From Paramecium tetraurelia (taxonomy: Eukaryota; Ciliophora; Oligohymenophorea; Peniculida; Parameciidae), in NCBI RefSeq assembly GCF_000165425.1, contig NW_001798992.1, forward strand, positions 100,902-164,901: 64,000 bases of DNA, given 5' to 3'. Position 1 is the stretch's first letter. Every line of letters begins with the position of its first letter. Under the pieces are notes generated by a model, which saw only the letters and a list, made by a program, of their open reading frames with translations, made no database searches and had not been told where the DNA came from. Made by a program: the position numbers and the translations under genes. Positions 26,776 through 41,500 of the stretch are shown piece after piece.

Positions 26776-27380
26776 ATTTATATATATAAGTTATTTAGAT
26801 TAAAAAATATTCAGTCTATTTATTAACGCATTTATTTATGATACTAACTCAACGGATATCGGTTTGCCAAAACCAAAGAAGCAAAATAATCAGGATAAAA
26901 TTAATTAATTGATAGAAGTAAGAGTTTTAATTAATATATTGCTATCCTAGCAAAGTAGGAAAATGATATTTCATAATAAAAATAGTTTACTCTAATGCTT
27001 TAGCATACTACTGAATAGACGAAAGGTAATCAGAGTGTATGATATTCGATTTCATATTTATATAACTAAGTTTAATCTCTAAAAAAGAGCTAAATTTATG
27101 AGCTCCTAAACTATTATCATTACACAATAGAATATCCATGAAAATCTTTAATCTAATTTGAAACAATTTATTGGCATCTAAATATGTCTTGAGACTAGAA
27201 GTATTAATTAACAAATTTTGGAAATTAAAGTTAATCAACATTAGCAATAAGTTAATTAAAGTTTTGTATTGAATTTTCTTTTTTATTAAAATATTTAATA
27301 AATGAATAGTAGCTCATAATTCTAAGAGAATTCCAGGGTTAATCAATAAAATATTCGTATATTAAAATTAATTAATTTTT
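26776..27380 (+). pseudogene. possible decayed ESCRT-III (Snf7/CHMP4)-like gene
   Basis: A plus-strand frame begins near 26840 (GLPKPKKQNNQDKINQLIE), resembling the N-terminal helix of CHMP4/Snf7. It is followed by an intron-like 33-nt stretch ending CCTAG (about 26921-26953) and a further Gln/Lys-rich frame to about 27250 (NQQILEIK). No in-frame ATG precedes it and the middle does not look like a normal ESCRT helix. The complementary strand also has an open frame of 79 residues (27247-27008). Neither is convincing. Confidence 0.25.
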
Positions 27381-27860
27381 ATGTTGTTAATATGGTTGAT
27401 GCATTTCGATTATAGATGGTGCTGGAGAAAAAACATACCCTTTTTTGGTTATTTTTGGATTTTGACAGCCATTATAAAATTTTCCCAATTAGTCCAACTT
27501 TTTGATGAATACAGGAGCGTTGTCCTCATTATTTAAGCAGTTCTTGCAATAAAAATACATCTGGCAATAATGAACAAGAAAAATGAGAAAAATATTGAAT
27601 AATATAAGAAGCGAGCTGATGTAACAACAGAGATGACATTATGGGTCTAAAAAAAAGTGCTTAAGACTATCACTGGAAAAAGCGCATTTTTGTTTTCATT
27701 GTTTGATGTATTTTGGATATATTAGGACATATTTGCTTTTATTATGGTTGTGCCAGTCATAATGACTTTTGTAGGGTTTGTTGTAATAAAATTATCAGCT
27801 CTTGTTGTGAGTTGGGCATATCCAGAATTGTATATTAAGTTAAATAGAAAATCGAATTGA
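27381..27860 (+). CDS. small multi-pass membrane protein of unknown function
   Basis: Intronless frame of 159 residues from ATG 27381 to TGA 27858-27860. The N-terminal half is hydrophobic and aromatic (FFGYFWILTAII, then VLIIQAVLAI). A charged middle follows (MNKKNEKNIEQYKKR). Two C-terminal hydrophobic segments (IFAFIMVVPVIMTFVGFVV and an adjoining stretch) follow. About three or four transmembrane helices are likely. No family recognised. An internal ATG at 27399 in the same frame is an alternative start. The converging gene ends 43 bp downstream. Confidence 0.6.
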
Positions 27861-27902
27861 TTTATATAATATTATATTGTTTATAAATGAAAGTACAACT
27901 AA

Positions 27903-29669
27903 TCATTTTGTTAAGTAATCAGGGAATAAATCCTAGACCAAATGCAAGGGATCTTAATAATTTGTATAAGAGTTCATTTTTAATAGTTATGAATTCAGTT
28001 CTCTGACATCAGTGACCATTCTAAATTTCATTAAATAATTTTGTAAATATAATAATTCCTAAATTTGAGCAAATTGATTACTTAATCATGTTTATTATCA
28101 TAATATGCAATAATTGGTACTCCATTATCTATTTATTACCCAAATGAGTAACTAGCATTATCAACTAAGAGAAGATTAGATAACTTCCTATTTCCTAAGA
28201 CTCTAGAGAGAGATAAGTAAATTGTAATACCTTAAATCCTTGATATAAGCTCCATCTTCACTTTGTAAACAATGATCTCTGAAAAGTCTATGACTAATCC
28301 ATTGTTTTTTTGGGTCCAAGTAATCCAAGACTACATTGGCATAGCATGAATGCGAAGCTGTGAAAACAATAATTTCGAAATGACGAGATAGAGTTTAAAG
28401 TATTTGTTAAGCAAAAGGTCTGATATTGATTGAAGCTTGAATGGTTTCTCCAGTAGGGAAAGTGATTGGCAATACGACATCTCCAGGAACAGCCACGCTT
28501 TCATTGCAATGAATGAGAGTTTCATCTAAATCAAAAACTACAGTTTTAAGATGATTAGATTTTGGTAGATTCACAACTTTATCCTCTTAGAATTGCAATT
28601 GTAGGTTCCTAGCATACTCTAGTCCCTAATTTGCGATAAGAAATGCTTTTACCTGTATGGTTTACACAATATGATCTCTAACGACTTCATCATTTTTATT
28701 AGCCTATTCTTAGACTAAAGCTTTCACTACGCTTGATATATAATACAGAAACTAGATATAAGGTTGAATAATTACAGTGTCATCTTTTTTAGGTTTTTAG
28801 GATGAATAGGATTTCTCATTGACAATGACTTTAGTGGTTGGGATGATATTTTAACTAATTTCTAAGGATTAGTGTCTGCTGAGTTGAGATTGTTGTGGTT
28901 GAGTTGGTTTTTTTATTTGCTTGACTTGTGTAACGAACTGATCTAGATTGACAGTAGATTGTTTTTCTTTGGTTATTTGACTTTATTTTAAGGCTTTGTT
29001 GAGTTGTAGATTGAGTGCAGTTGCACATTTTGTTAGTTCCTTTGGTGTGCTAGATTCTTTGGGTTCATAATTTTCTTGGTCTTTTTTTTGAAAAAACTTA
29101 GCAGCTAATCCAACTGGTTTTTGTTTGGCTCTTTCAGATTGTTTCTGGAGTTGTGAGTTACTTATTTCAATATTGGATTTAATTTTGTTGATCTTGTTTT
29201 CTAAAAATAACAATTTTTCGTGTAATTTTTTATATTCTGATTAATCAATTTATTTGTTTGGCAACTGTTAATTAGATTATGATTTCACAAGAGTATTATC
29301 TGGAACCTATTTTAATGAATAATATCTCGATTAAGGTGTAGCTTGTTATGGTTGAATGTATGTTGAGTTCTTTAATTCTTTGAATGAGCATCTGGATGGT
29401 TGCTTTTGATTGGAGAAGGCTATTTTGTCATTGGATGCTGAGGATGGTCTTGGCACTGCCTATACTGATGGTTGTCTGGGTTGAGAGGAGTTGGGACGCA
29501 TTTCTGGTTTTTGGAGGGTCTGAGTGGATTGGTATTGTGGATAGGCTTGTATGGGTTTTCGTTTTTGTAATTATGCGTATGTGTTCTCTTTGTCAGGAGT
29601 CTATTTGAAGGACTAACGGAAGGAGTCTTAAACTACAGGTCTTTGTGCATATTGAGGTACTCGTTGCAT
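27903..29669 (-). CDS. FCP1/SCP-type (HAD) protein phosphatase with long Q-rich N-terminus
   Basis: 571 residues after removal of introns 28203-28230 (28 nt) and 28059-28081 (23 nt). The C-terminal about 200 residues are a CTD-small-phosphatase/Dullard-type domain. The catalytic motif is FDLDETLIH. VFTASHSCYANVVLDYLDP, the KDL...LGNR element and LLVDNASYSFGQQ with a following NG follow in the correct order. Family members dephosphorylate Ser/Thr on proteins such as the RNA polymerase II tail or lipin. The N-terminal about 330 residues are Gln/Pro/Ser-rich with a short Lys-rich helical region (FLENKINKIKSNIE). Residues needed for catalysis are intact. Stop TGA 27903-27905. Confidence 0.88.
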
Positions 29670-29716
29670 TCAGTTTAAATTAGTTAAATTAAAAAAAGTC
29701 TGTTTAATTAAATATA

Positions 29717-32700
29717 ATGTCTCCACATTATGTTAATACAGAAAGTCGTCATATGTCATATGAACAAGTTAATATGGGGATATCATAACTGAATTTAATG
29801 ATGCGAGATTAGTTTGCAAACGAAATAAATAAGTTTTTTTACATGTCATTGTGATATTATTATTTTATTAATAATTAAAATGAGTTAGCTGCTGGAATGT
29901 AAGTGATTCATGCTAGACTAGGTTTAATTTAACAATTCATACGGGATGGAGACGAAAAGCAGAGTGAATAGATAAGTCGTTAAGTGATGTAGAAGCATCC
30001 TGTTATCTACTTGTGTAAATGTTCTGAGATTTTGGATGATGTATGTATTGAATGTATGTTTAGATGGCTGAAATCAATGGTGAATACATCAGAGTGCTTA
30101 AGTTGACTCTTCAAGTTGCTGGATTGTTAACCAAAACAGAGGATGCCAAATTAGCAGTCATACAATATACACAAGTGTTAAAACGAATAATAAATCGAAT
30201 ACTAAGTCAGACTCAAATTTCAGAGGAGTTGAACTAATTGCTGAGTGATATCCACATTAAATTAATGGATGTTTTCGATGAGTTGATTATCAATCACATC
30301 TCTGACTTTTTTGAATCAGGACGTGTTCCTGAAATAGTTATTTTGAAGATCATTCAGCAGATTTTTGAATCTCAAAGTAAAGTATTAGTTAAACTTGTTT
30401 AGGCAAAGAATACTTCCGACAATTTTCATATGAAATCTTATAGAAGATTCTGTCGTCTCTCTCTCTTGTGAAGACTGATCAATGTAGATTGGATTATTGT
30501 TCATTGTTGCAATCTATTTATAAGACCCTCAATCATTTCGAAGAGAATTAGGTCCATATTAATCAGGAACAGGTTCAAAATGTGAGTTGGCTTATCTTCG
30601 ACTAAATCATTAAGGATTGGATGCAGACAACAATCCAATTGCAAGTGTTGTCATTGGTGGGATTCATGAGTCAATTCATCTCCAGAGAGAGATTGGAACG
30701 CAGTCTTGAAAGATTGACCTCGATCTACTTGAGCGTATTGAAACAGAAGAATAACCAATTAAGACCATTATTCGAAGGCTTCAACAAATTCTTGGAGAGA
30801 CTATACAAATTGGATAGAATCGGATATGAGGGAATCATTAAATCAATCATGGTGTCTCTGTATGAGTTTTACAAAAACCCCATCTTCTCTCCCAATTATC
30901 CATTTGATCCCAATGCCTTGAAGTACAAGAATGATTTATTGACTCTTCTGCAGACAGTGTCAAAGTTCAACATTGATAATTGTTTGGACTTGTTCATAGG
31001 AAGAATCAATGTAAATAAACATACGTTATTGTTTAGAGTAAGGATTCAATTGAGAGAGTCTCTTGTCTATGGATTTGCAATTTCATTCTGTCTAGAAATT
31101 TTAAGCAGATCTCAGAACCATACAAAAGACAACTGGTCTTATAATTGTTGAATTTGTAATTCGAACAAGATTGTGAAGTTAGATATGCCATTTGTGAGAT
31201 CATTCTATAAATACAGTACAAACTCAAGGATGAAGAATAACCAATCAATCAGACCTCCTTGGATGTGAAGGCTTTGCTCTTTTATCTCTTCAATTAAGTT
31301 TCGATACACGATAAGGAATTGGAGGAATACGGCAAACAAAGGGCTGCCCCATTTGAAACCACACTAGAAGTAAGTTTTAAATTTAAATTTTGAAAGCTAT
31401 TGAAGAGTAGAGCATAAAAAATATTGACCACCCTTTCGTAAGATCAATACTTTTATGATTTATTATGGCCGATGGGATTGGAAATCATCAACAACCAAAA
31501 GTTCTCCCCTGGATTGTCTCATATCTTTAAATGTTACACTTAGATCTTACAAAAATTAAACACAATCACACATAACTCCCCTGTTGCTTAACATGTGATA
31601 ATTGTGAGGATGTTGCTCCTCATTTAGATTCCTTACTTCTTCCCAAATTTAGGTTTTGAGGCTGTTAACTTCTTGCCACATTTAATAAAGACTTTCGATT
31701 TGAAGGTGCCAAGTAGTTTCCACTAAAATGTCGAGGCTTTGAAACAATACCTGACAAACAAGAGACCATTGGATGAATTCTACGAAGAGAAAGTGTAATA
31801 GATTTGGAAGGTTTGTTTGTCATTGTTCATATAAAACAAAGAACTCTCTTAAATAGAGGAAGATTTCCAAGTGTAACTTAGCATGTACTTAAATTCACAA
31901 GCTTTGAAATTGCCGATTATGAAAATGTAAGCCACCTTGATGAGTTTTCTCACCAATCAAGAAACAATCAAATACAATCTAGATAAGTTGTTTAGTTTTT
32001 GTCATCAAGAATACACAAATCAAGCACTCAATCTGAATGTTCCCATCTAAGAACCAGACTTTAATCTTAGATTGTGTGTTGCTGAATGCTTTGGTTACAT
32101 CGGCGAAAGACACACACAGTTAGTTCTAGACAAAGTGAAGTCGATTTTGAATTGTGAAGTCATTCAAAAGAAAAATACAGGTTCCTTTAAGGAGAGTGTT
32201 TTTTCGATCTTTTAAAAAAGTGGAAGTGATGAGTATTTGGCTTCATTTCGAGCCACTCTGCTGATTGCTTATGGATGTTTAGCCAAATAAGTTTCATTAG
32301 AAATACTGGAGAAGAACATCTTACCTAATGTTATGCCGTTCATTGGACATGAGCAATTGTTCAACTCCCTTCAAATATCTTTGGAATCCATTAGCAAAGC
32401 CATTGAGAGGTCAGTCGAGAACACTGATGAAGCAGCAGCATCCTCATTTTTGTTGAGTTACCAAAAGTATAGGGATTAAGTGTTGACTCACTGTTAAAAG
32501 AATATTACAAGGGGGAATGTATTCAGAAATCTCAATACAATTAATTTATAATATCGATTGGCACCTATTGAGTACAACAAAGTCAAACAATTATTGAGTC
32601 AACACTTGGAATAGAAGTATGATCTATCAATTGAGTAGGTCAATATCACATTTTAGAATTGTTTCTTGTTGTTTTTGGGAACAATCAAATTGGAAGAAGA

Positions 32701-34802
32701 CTCTTAAACTATATCTGTTTGGCAATCTCTATTGTATCTAATCAAATCAATAAAGGACAATGATCAACTCATTGAGATTTTGCAGAAAAGCATTTAGAGA
32801 GTAAAATTGAAGATGGAATAAAACCACAAGAACTACTTTAAGGTGATTCTGACCTTACTCTCAATATTATACCGAAATACAAATGCCAAAAGATCAGTGG
32901 TTCTGATCTTAGAGAAAGTCATGTTGAGTCTAGGAGTGTACTTGGATATCTATTAGAAAACAGATGAAGAATTCAACTCTTAATTAATTAAGTCATTGAG
33001 AGAAAAGTTGCACCACAGTGAATTGACTACTTTGCTGTAAGAGTTATAGAATCTGATCAATGAGCCAATTGTTGAATCACTCCATGGGTTTGTCTCGCTC
33101 ATTCAATGTGTTTATCAAAGTGAATATGCTGATTTAAACAGGGTGCTAACTCTATTTTAATTGATTTGTCAATAAGGAGCAGGATCATCTTCTGAAGAAT
33201 TGATGTAATTTTGTTGTTATATTAATTATTATAGTAATTCTAATTTAAGTAAAGCAATGGATTTATTGGCTCAGAATAATTTGAGCGATTCTTTGGAAAT
33301 CCTTCTGGAAAACCATTCAGAATTTCCAGTTGGTATGTTCCCTAAACTGTTCCTTAATTGTGTAGGTTAGAAGAAGGCCTTCATGGTGTAGAGCTTTAAG
33401 TTTTTGACTGATGTCCTAAACAATCCAGAAGGAAGTAAGTTATCATCGTAATTTGTAGTCATTGCTGGAGATATTGGAAACTATTTAGTTAATGCCTCCT
33501 TATTTATTGGATAATTGTTGATTGATGAAAATAAGATTCTAGCTGAAATGCTACCAAAATCAATGGCCAGTATATTGGGAACTTTCTTATTGAGATTCAT
33601 GACTTGTCATGATCCTAAATTATCTGGATCCTCGTAATCAGTTTAGACTGCTATTTGGGCATTCTAAAATTTGTTGACTATTTGCAATATTGAAGGAATA
33701 TCCTAGCACGTTTTCAAGAAGTTGTTGATCGAAGAGGAAGTGGAGGATGGAGTCCAGGAGATCGTAATGATATATTGCAAGGGAGCATCGTTTCAAGATT
33801 AACAGAAACTCTTTAATTTCATAGAAGGATTTACCAAAAAGGAATAGGCTTCATATAGATTGGGTGCCATTGTTGTTATTAGTTAATTCATCAGAAGTTA
33901 CAAGAAGGAATATGAATAGCAGAGCGTTTATGAGAATCTCTTGAAAACCCTATTGGAATCAGCTGAGGATGACAGTGATAATGTTAGAGCCCAAGTGGCA
34001 TTTGGATTGGGAGGCCTATCATATTATCTAAAGGCGGAGGAGACCATTGATAAAGAGCTATTACAAGAGATCATCGAATGTCTTATAAGTTTACTGGATG
34101 ACTAATAGGAGATTTGCGTGAGAAGTGCGATGATTAGTTTATAAAATCTGGTTGATTCAAAGACTGATTTTGTGGCATACATTCCATAGTTAATTTTTAC
34201 TACAACATCTAATTTTGAGAAAACTATGACCAAGATTAGAATTTCAGCATTCTCTCTTTTCTCAAAATTATGCAATACTTGTTTTGTAGAGAATATAATG
34301 AACGAATAGATTATGTCCTATTTGAGATAGGCATTTGTATCTGTGATGCTTCATTTGTTAGATGATAGTGTTTAGGTTAGACAAGTGTGCAAGTTGGCTT
34401 TGGAACCAATAGGCAATTTACTTCAAATCCCATTACTTTAGTATATTAATTTGTTTACATTTTATAGAAAATTATCGAACAATGAAATCTAAAGTGAACT
34501 TGAGATGAGTCATTTGGAAGAAAATGAAAAAATCATCATGATAATGAGTATAAACTTGGAGCAAGAACATTTAAATGTATTTATTTCAACTAGTTACTTA
34601 GACCTATATCAAAGCGTTGATCGAGTTTTGTAAGAGTCCAGAACACAATATCAAGGGAGCTGCCTTATTTAGTTTGATTATTCTGTTGTCCTTCAGAGAG
34701 GTTGGAGATTACAGAGCACACATTGAGTAATTATGCAAGGACAACAGCAAAGCCAAGTTGGTCACCAAATAATTGGTGATGAAGGCAGCGTACTATTTAT
34801 GA
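29717..34802 (+). CDS. large HEAT-repeat protein, MROH1-like
   Basis: About 1,640 residues of repeated amphipathic helix pairs; size and the C-terminal repeat pattern (VRAQVAFGLGGL, VRSAMISLQNLV) suggest the Maestro/MROH1 family, with low certainty against other HEAT scaffolds. Introns that restore frame: about 30040-30062, 30379-30404 (26 nt), 31012-31037 (26 nt) and a 25-nt one near 34578-34602. A 27-nt intron near 31371-31397 would end AAG. A TGA at about 29843 separates the first exon (ATG 29717) from the rest and no ordinary intron explains it, so the true N-terminus is open. TGA stop 34800-34802. Confidence 0.65.
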
Positions 34803-34914
34803 CATTCCTAAAAATATATAAGAAATGTGTATAATAATAAGCAGTTATAAATAGTCATTTTTTAAATTACTCTTCTCAGTTGCGAATTAATTTTATTATA
34901 TAATATATATTGAC

Positions 34915-36512
<1,598 letters not shown>

Positions 36513-36619
36513 ATTATATTAATTTATTGTTTATCATAATGGGATTATGTATATGCAATTAATCAATCATTTGTGCATTGCCAATATGAATTACAAATAA
36601 CATAAATATTATTATATCA

Positions 36620-37330
36620 TCAATTAGGAAGGTACTTTTACAAATGAAGCAACAGCTAGGGATTCTTCACTTTGACTAATTCATGAATCTGAAAATGAAT
36701 GAAAATCAAATACATCTTTTATTTTTGCATTTAATATCTAAAACTTAGATTTCACTGCCCCATGTTTGTAATAGACATGCTATTTAATGATTTCCTCATC
36801 CCCAGCAATCATCTCAAATGTTATTAGAGTCAACTCCTTGTACTCCAATGTTTAAACTATATTCACTTATGCTCTTGCATTCTGCTAAATGTACAATATA
36901 GGTAAAAAACTTGAGATATATTATCAAAGTATTTACTGTTGTTGCTCCAATTAACATCTTCTAAATGTCTTCACACAAACTTCAGGATAACCAAAGAAGT
37001 CTGTGTTGAGTTTTTAATTTGTTTTTACAACTTGAAAATTGTCCTTATCAACCGTGTGAAAATAATAGAAAAATAGATCGTTCTCACTTGACAACTCCAA
37101 AGTCAATTGTTATAAGTCTTTTCCATTACCCTGTTATTTGATAAATTTAAATTTGATACCAATATCATTATTCTGACTCTGATGTTTTCCGCAATACTTT
37201 GATCCTCTTGATCTGGGAATTTAATCATGAATGAGATCTCTTCATTGTATATTATCTTGTATCCTCCTTGTATACAAGGATCTAGGCTTTCGATTTATGA
37301 AAAGTCAATTTGAATTAAATTTTCTTACAT
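36620..37330 (-). CDS. SAS-6-like protein (SAS6L), head domain only
   Basis: Matches the N-terminal head domain of the centriole cartwheel protein SAS-6: LTLELSSENDLFFYYFHTV, QKLNTDFFGYPE, then LEYKELTLITFEM. The protein stops right after the head (LLLHLQKYLPN, TGA 36620-36622), with no coiled-coil tail. That layout is the one of SAS6-like proteins described in apicomplexans, trypanosomes and other protists. Introns restoring frame: a 29-nt one (CAG end), a 27-nt one (AAG end) and a 25-nt one (CAG end). Start taken as ATG 37330; sequence up to about 37480 (MQQPFNPSFLCEIQNPW) may be an upstream exon that I could not join in frame. Confidence 0.8.
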
Positions 37331-37647
37331 TTAACAATAATTACATAATAAAATTCATCCTACTATCTCTCTTCTCTCTATAATATATTACTTATATCAA
37401 CTGCTTACCGTTGAAGATTGAGTTCTATCATCCAGGGATTTTGAATTTCACAAAGAAAAGATGGATTGAAGGGTTGTTACATTTGAGTAATTTCAAACCT
37501 CTACCTATATGTCAAAAGAATATGAAGAGAGCACAAAAGATATAAATCTTATATTTATAAAAAGTATTGAATAATTATGAACTCTAATATTGAATAATTT
37601 TAGGAATTCTGCTTACGATTAGTATAGAAATGAATTTTTAATAATTT

Positions 37648-38535
37648 TCAAAATTATGATAAATATTGACTAGTCAATTTAATAAACTCTCGAGGTTTCT
37701 CTACTTAAACCCAATGTCCTGCTACTGCAACAAAATGTATATCTTTATTGATGTCTAATTTTGGAAACACTTATAGAAAGCTGGCTCTATCATTTTAATT
37801 CACATATTCCGATCTTTCTCCACATTTGACACAGACAGGACCATCGTAAGCGCTTCTAAATTCCTTGTGTCCCTATTTCTAGAATTCTTATATTGAATCA
37901 ATGTTCAATCTCCATACATAATTATCATTCGTCCCTTCCTTAGACACAAGATTAGTCATGATCAATTGAGTCATTTCCTTGTTCCTCAGAACTTCATGAA
38001 TATTATTCTGAATGTCCTTGAGTCTGTTGTTTTTAAGATCAATTTCTTATAATTTCTTAACATAATTTTTCCCCTCTCCTTCTCCTGGCCCAACATCTAC
38101 TATTACGTTACCAAGGTGTCTGTCATTGGGAAAATTCTCCAGAAATGAAAATATAATTCTGCCTTTCCTAGCAGAACCACATTGTCTAGATAATGATTCT
38201 CAATAAAGTGTCTTAAATCACATGGCATCTCTTCGTAACTCATGGTCTGAGTCTATGGGGAGTCTCCGTGATTGCTTACATATCTGCCACTGTCTTACCG
38301 AGCATCTAACAAGTGGGCCGACTTGAGATGTTTGCTTATTTGGGTACTATTAACTAAGTTTTTAAAATTGGTCATGGAACCCATTAATCCATGTAGGACT
38401 ACTAGGTTTATTTTCCATTTCAGAAGGCTAATGAGGTGCTGGAATATGTGTATACTGGTTTCCTTGTGAGAATATGGAGAGTGAAAAGGGGGAGGAGTAT
38501 AAAAATGAAATGATGAATAGATTTATGTATGACAT
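37648..38535 (-). pseudogene. ABHD11-type alpha/beta hydrolase lacking its nucleophile elbow
   Basis: N-terminal hydrophobic or mitochondrial-type leader (MSYINLFIISFLYSSPFS), then the family blocks VVLHGLMGSMTNFKNL, DARNHGDSPQTQTMSYEEM and VVLLG. Introns 38428-38455 (28 nt, TAG) and 38275-38298 (24 nt, AAG) are needed and fit exactly. After VVLLG the GHSMGG nucleophile motif is missing: the DNA passes straight into GRIIFSFLENFPN in another frame (around 38165-38172). The later blocks, including the AGHWV stretch with the catalytic-type His, are present. The locus therefore carries a deletion plus frameshift. TGA 37648-37650. It could also be an assembly gap. Confidence 0.75.
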
Positions 38536-38589
38536 ACTAAATTAAACAAAAGGTAGTATTATTGCTATATATTAAAATTTTATATATTA
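38536..38589. promoter_or_regulatory. 54-bp shared upstream region of two divergent genes
   Basis: Only 54 bp separate the ATG of the ABHD11-like gene (minus) from the ATG of CFAP47 (plus). The segment is almost pure A+T and must hold both transcription start regions. No defined motif can be named. Confidence 0.45.
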
Positions 38590-41500
38590 ATGAATAAAAG
38601 CAGCCTGAGTTCATCGAAAATCAAACTGTTGTCTTCAGGTGCACCAATAGAAGTCGTTCCGAATGAGATCATTTTCAAAGATATTCAAATAAACCAGACT
38701 TATGAAATTGCTGTGTATGTGCGTAACTTGACACAGACTGCCCGTAGGATTCGGGTGTTTCAACCCCATTCGCATTTTAGATGCGATTATGAAATGCAAG
38801 GGTATGCAAGGTCTCCTTATTTAATGTAGTGCAATTGCAGCTGGGCTTTCGATGAAGTTAATTGTCACTTTTGAAACAGCCAGTCTGGATACATTTGCGG
38901 ATTCCTTAAAGATCGTCACTGATAGTTAGTATAGCATAAATATTCCATTGCATGCCTTTCCAGCACAAGCAGCGTATTCCAATATAATAAATAAGGATTA
39001 TTTACGAGCCATTCATAAATCTGGGATTTGTGAGAGTGGGCAAGGAGAAGGTAGACAAAATCCATTTTAAAAACGAAGGGAAGGCAGCAGGAAGAGTCGA
39101 ATTGAAATTGGATAGAATCGTTGAATTCCGAATAGAACCCAATTCATTCACTCTTACTCCAGGACAGGAATTTGCTGTCACTGTATCCTACAAGCCAAGA
39201 GAGGCAGGCATCTTCAGAGGCATCATTGAAGTCATAGCCGATGGCTAGCAAACTGGGTTGAGTCTGAAAAATCCCATTGATATTAATGCAACATCAATTG
39301 AATTTACAAGATTCCTGATTGATTAGAATGGAACCCAAAGCAATCACTTCAATTTTGGCACCATGTTCTATGGATAATAAAAATAAATCGAAGCCTATTT
39401 GATTAATAATACACCGAGACAATAGAGATTCAAGGCTAAATTGAAAAAGGGATTGCATGAAAAAGAAGAGACCCTTAAACTACAGACACCAGCGGAATTA
39501 GGTCTCGAATAAACCGAGAGAATAATGGAGTGTTGGCCAGACGAAGGAATGATTGAGTAATATTCCTAAGTGACAATAATATTTAAGTGTAAACCCAAAG
39601 TCAGTGAGGAATTGTAAGTCAGAACTCGTTAATATGCATTAAATTAAGACAAGAAAATGGAACAGGATAAGTTTGATTATTCGGCTATTTTTGACTTTAA
39701 CGATGATGAACCACTGATGAGTCATCTTTCTGTCAATTGCATTTGTCCATAGGTGAAATTTCCTCCAACGTAAACCTTGCAATTCGGACAGTGCGAAGCT
39801 AATTAGACCAAGGATATTGTGTTCGAAGTGTAAAATATGTCTAAGGAATAATCTATACTCGTTGGATTTCCAACAATTCCATACTTCACTGTGAATCCAT
39901 AATTAAAATCATTGGCTGTGAATGAGAAGGTCAATTTTTGGGTTAGTTTTAGACCAAAACATGTTGGTTAATTTTCAAATGTTCTAAATGCAGAAATCCT
40001 TGGGGGAGTCTTTAAGATTCCTATTAAAGTGACAGGAGTATGCTAGCAAATGTTGCCAAAGCCATAGTTTAAAAAGGGGGCTGAATCTGAAAGAGCAACG
40101 TTAGAAATATCTAAAGACAGATCCATCTCTGGAATTAATAGAACATCAACAGATTAAGTAGTACAATCTTTTGAAATGTCTCAATCTCTAGTTTCATTGT
40201 CATAATTGAGTATGGACAAGATTGAAGAGATGAAAAAGCATAACAAGGAGAAATATAATGAGTATTTGAAGTAGCATCGAGAAAAACGAATTAAGAAGGA
40301 TAAGGACTCGCAAATAAAACTAAAATTTAAGTAGATGACTGAAAGGATGGATCAAATGAAGAATGAATCTTTGGTGCTGAAGAAAAAGAAACAACAAACT
40401 ACAGTTGAGGACAAACTTGATCCCCCTATTGATTATGAGTTTGCAGTTGGGATGCATGACGATGTGTACGAGTAAGACTTAAATCTGCCAGATGCTAACG
40501 AATCGTTATTTGTGACCAAACCCATCTACCACTATGAACCATAAACAAGAGTTAAGGAGGGCAATGTTATTAAACCATTCGATCCTGATCCTAAGACTGT
40601 TCCTAAAAAGAAGTATCCTAGTGAACCAAAAACACACGGGGAAATAAGAGACACTACCACTGAATTAAATGCTCAATAGTTACTCAAGATTTGTGCTGGA
40701 CCAGTTAAGATGGAATTTGGTAACATCTTTGTGAAATCGATGGCTGTCAAGTACTTTTATGTTAGAAACGAGTTACGTAGTCCAATCTCTGCTAGGATCT
40801 ATTCTGACAAGGAGGACTTGGTCAATTCATACATGAAACCTTAAATCATCCCAAGTGGATAGACTGCTGGATTTGATGTTTGCATTTGTTCTAAACAATT
40901 AGGAATGTTCAAATCGCATTTAAAGTACATAATCAATGAGAAACACATTTTCGAGTTATAGGTTTAAGCAATGGTGGAGAAAGTCTTCCTCGAAATGAGT
41001 AGGTAGCAATTAAAAATGTCATTCACAGAAGACAATGCAGAAATGGAGACTTCTGAAATCCTAAGATTAACCAATAATGGCAATGCTGAAGCTAAATTCA
41101 AATGGATTACATCAGACAAGAAACTCTTCTACGTTAAGCCAGAAGAAGGAGTGGTTCCTTCAGGCAAACATTTGGAATGTTAGGTGTTCTATCGACCCTC
41201 ATTTGGAGGAAATATCCAATATATTCAAGAAACTGCTGTCCTGTCATTGTACCCAAGACCATACTGCAGCCACAACTAAAACAGAGGAAGATAAAATAAT
41301 ACTCAAAACAGACGAAGGCATCGATCAGACTATTAAATGTATGGGCGTAGTTACAGAACCTAAGTGTTCGATTAAGTAAGGTCAATTGGACTTCAAAGAT
41401 GTGATCTTGTGTAAACCAGAATCCAAATTAATTAGCATCAAAAATCATTCTAAATCTACTGCTGTTTTTGCTATTAAATCATAGATTGAATATTTAGAAA

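Noticed and set aside
29384-29608. 74-residue plus-strand frame rich in Trp, Arg and Val
   Set aside because: It is the antisense shadow of the Q/P-rich N-terminus of the minus-strand phosphatase, which reads continuously in the ciliate code.
38272-38469. Plus-strand frame opposite the hydrolase
   Set aside because: The minus strand contains the clear ABHD11 blocks; the plus frame resembles nothing.
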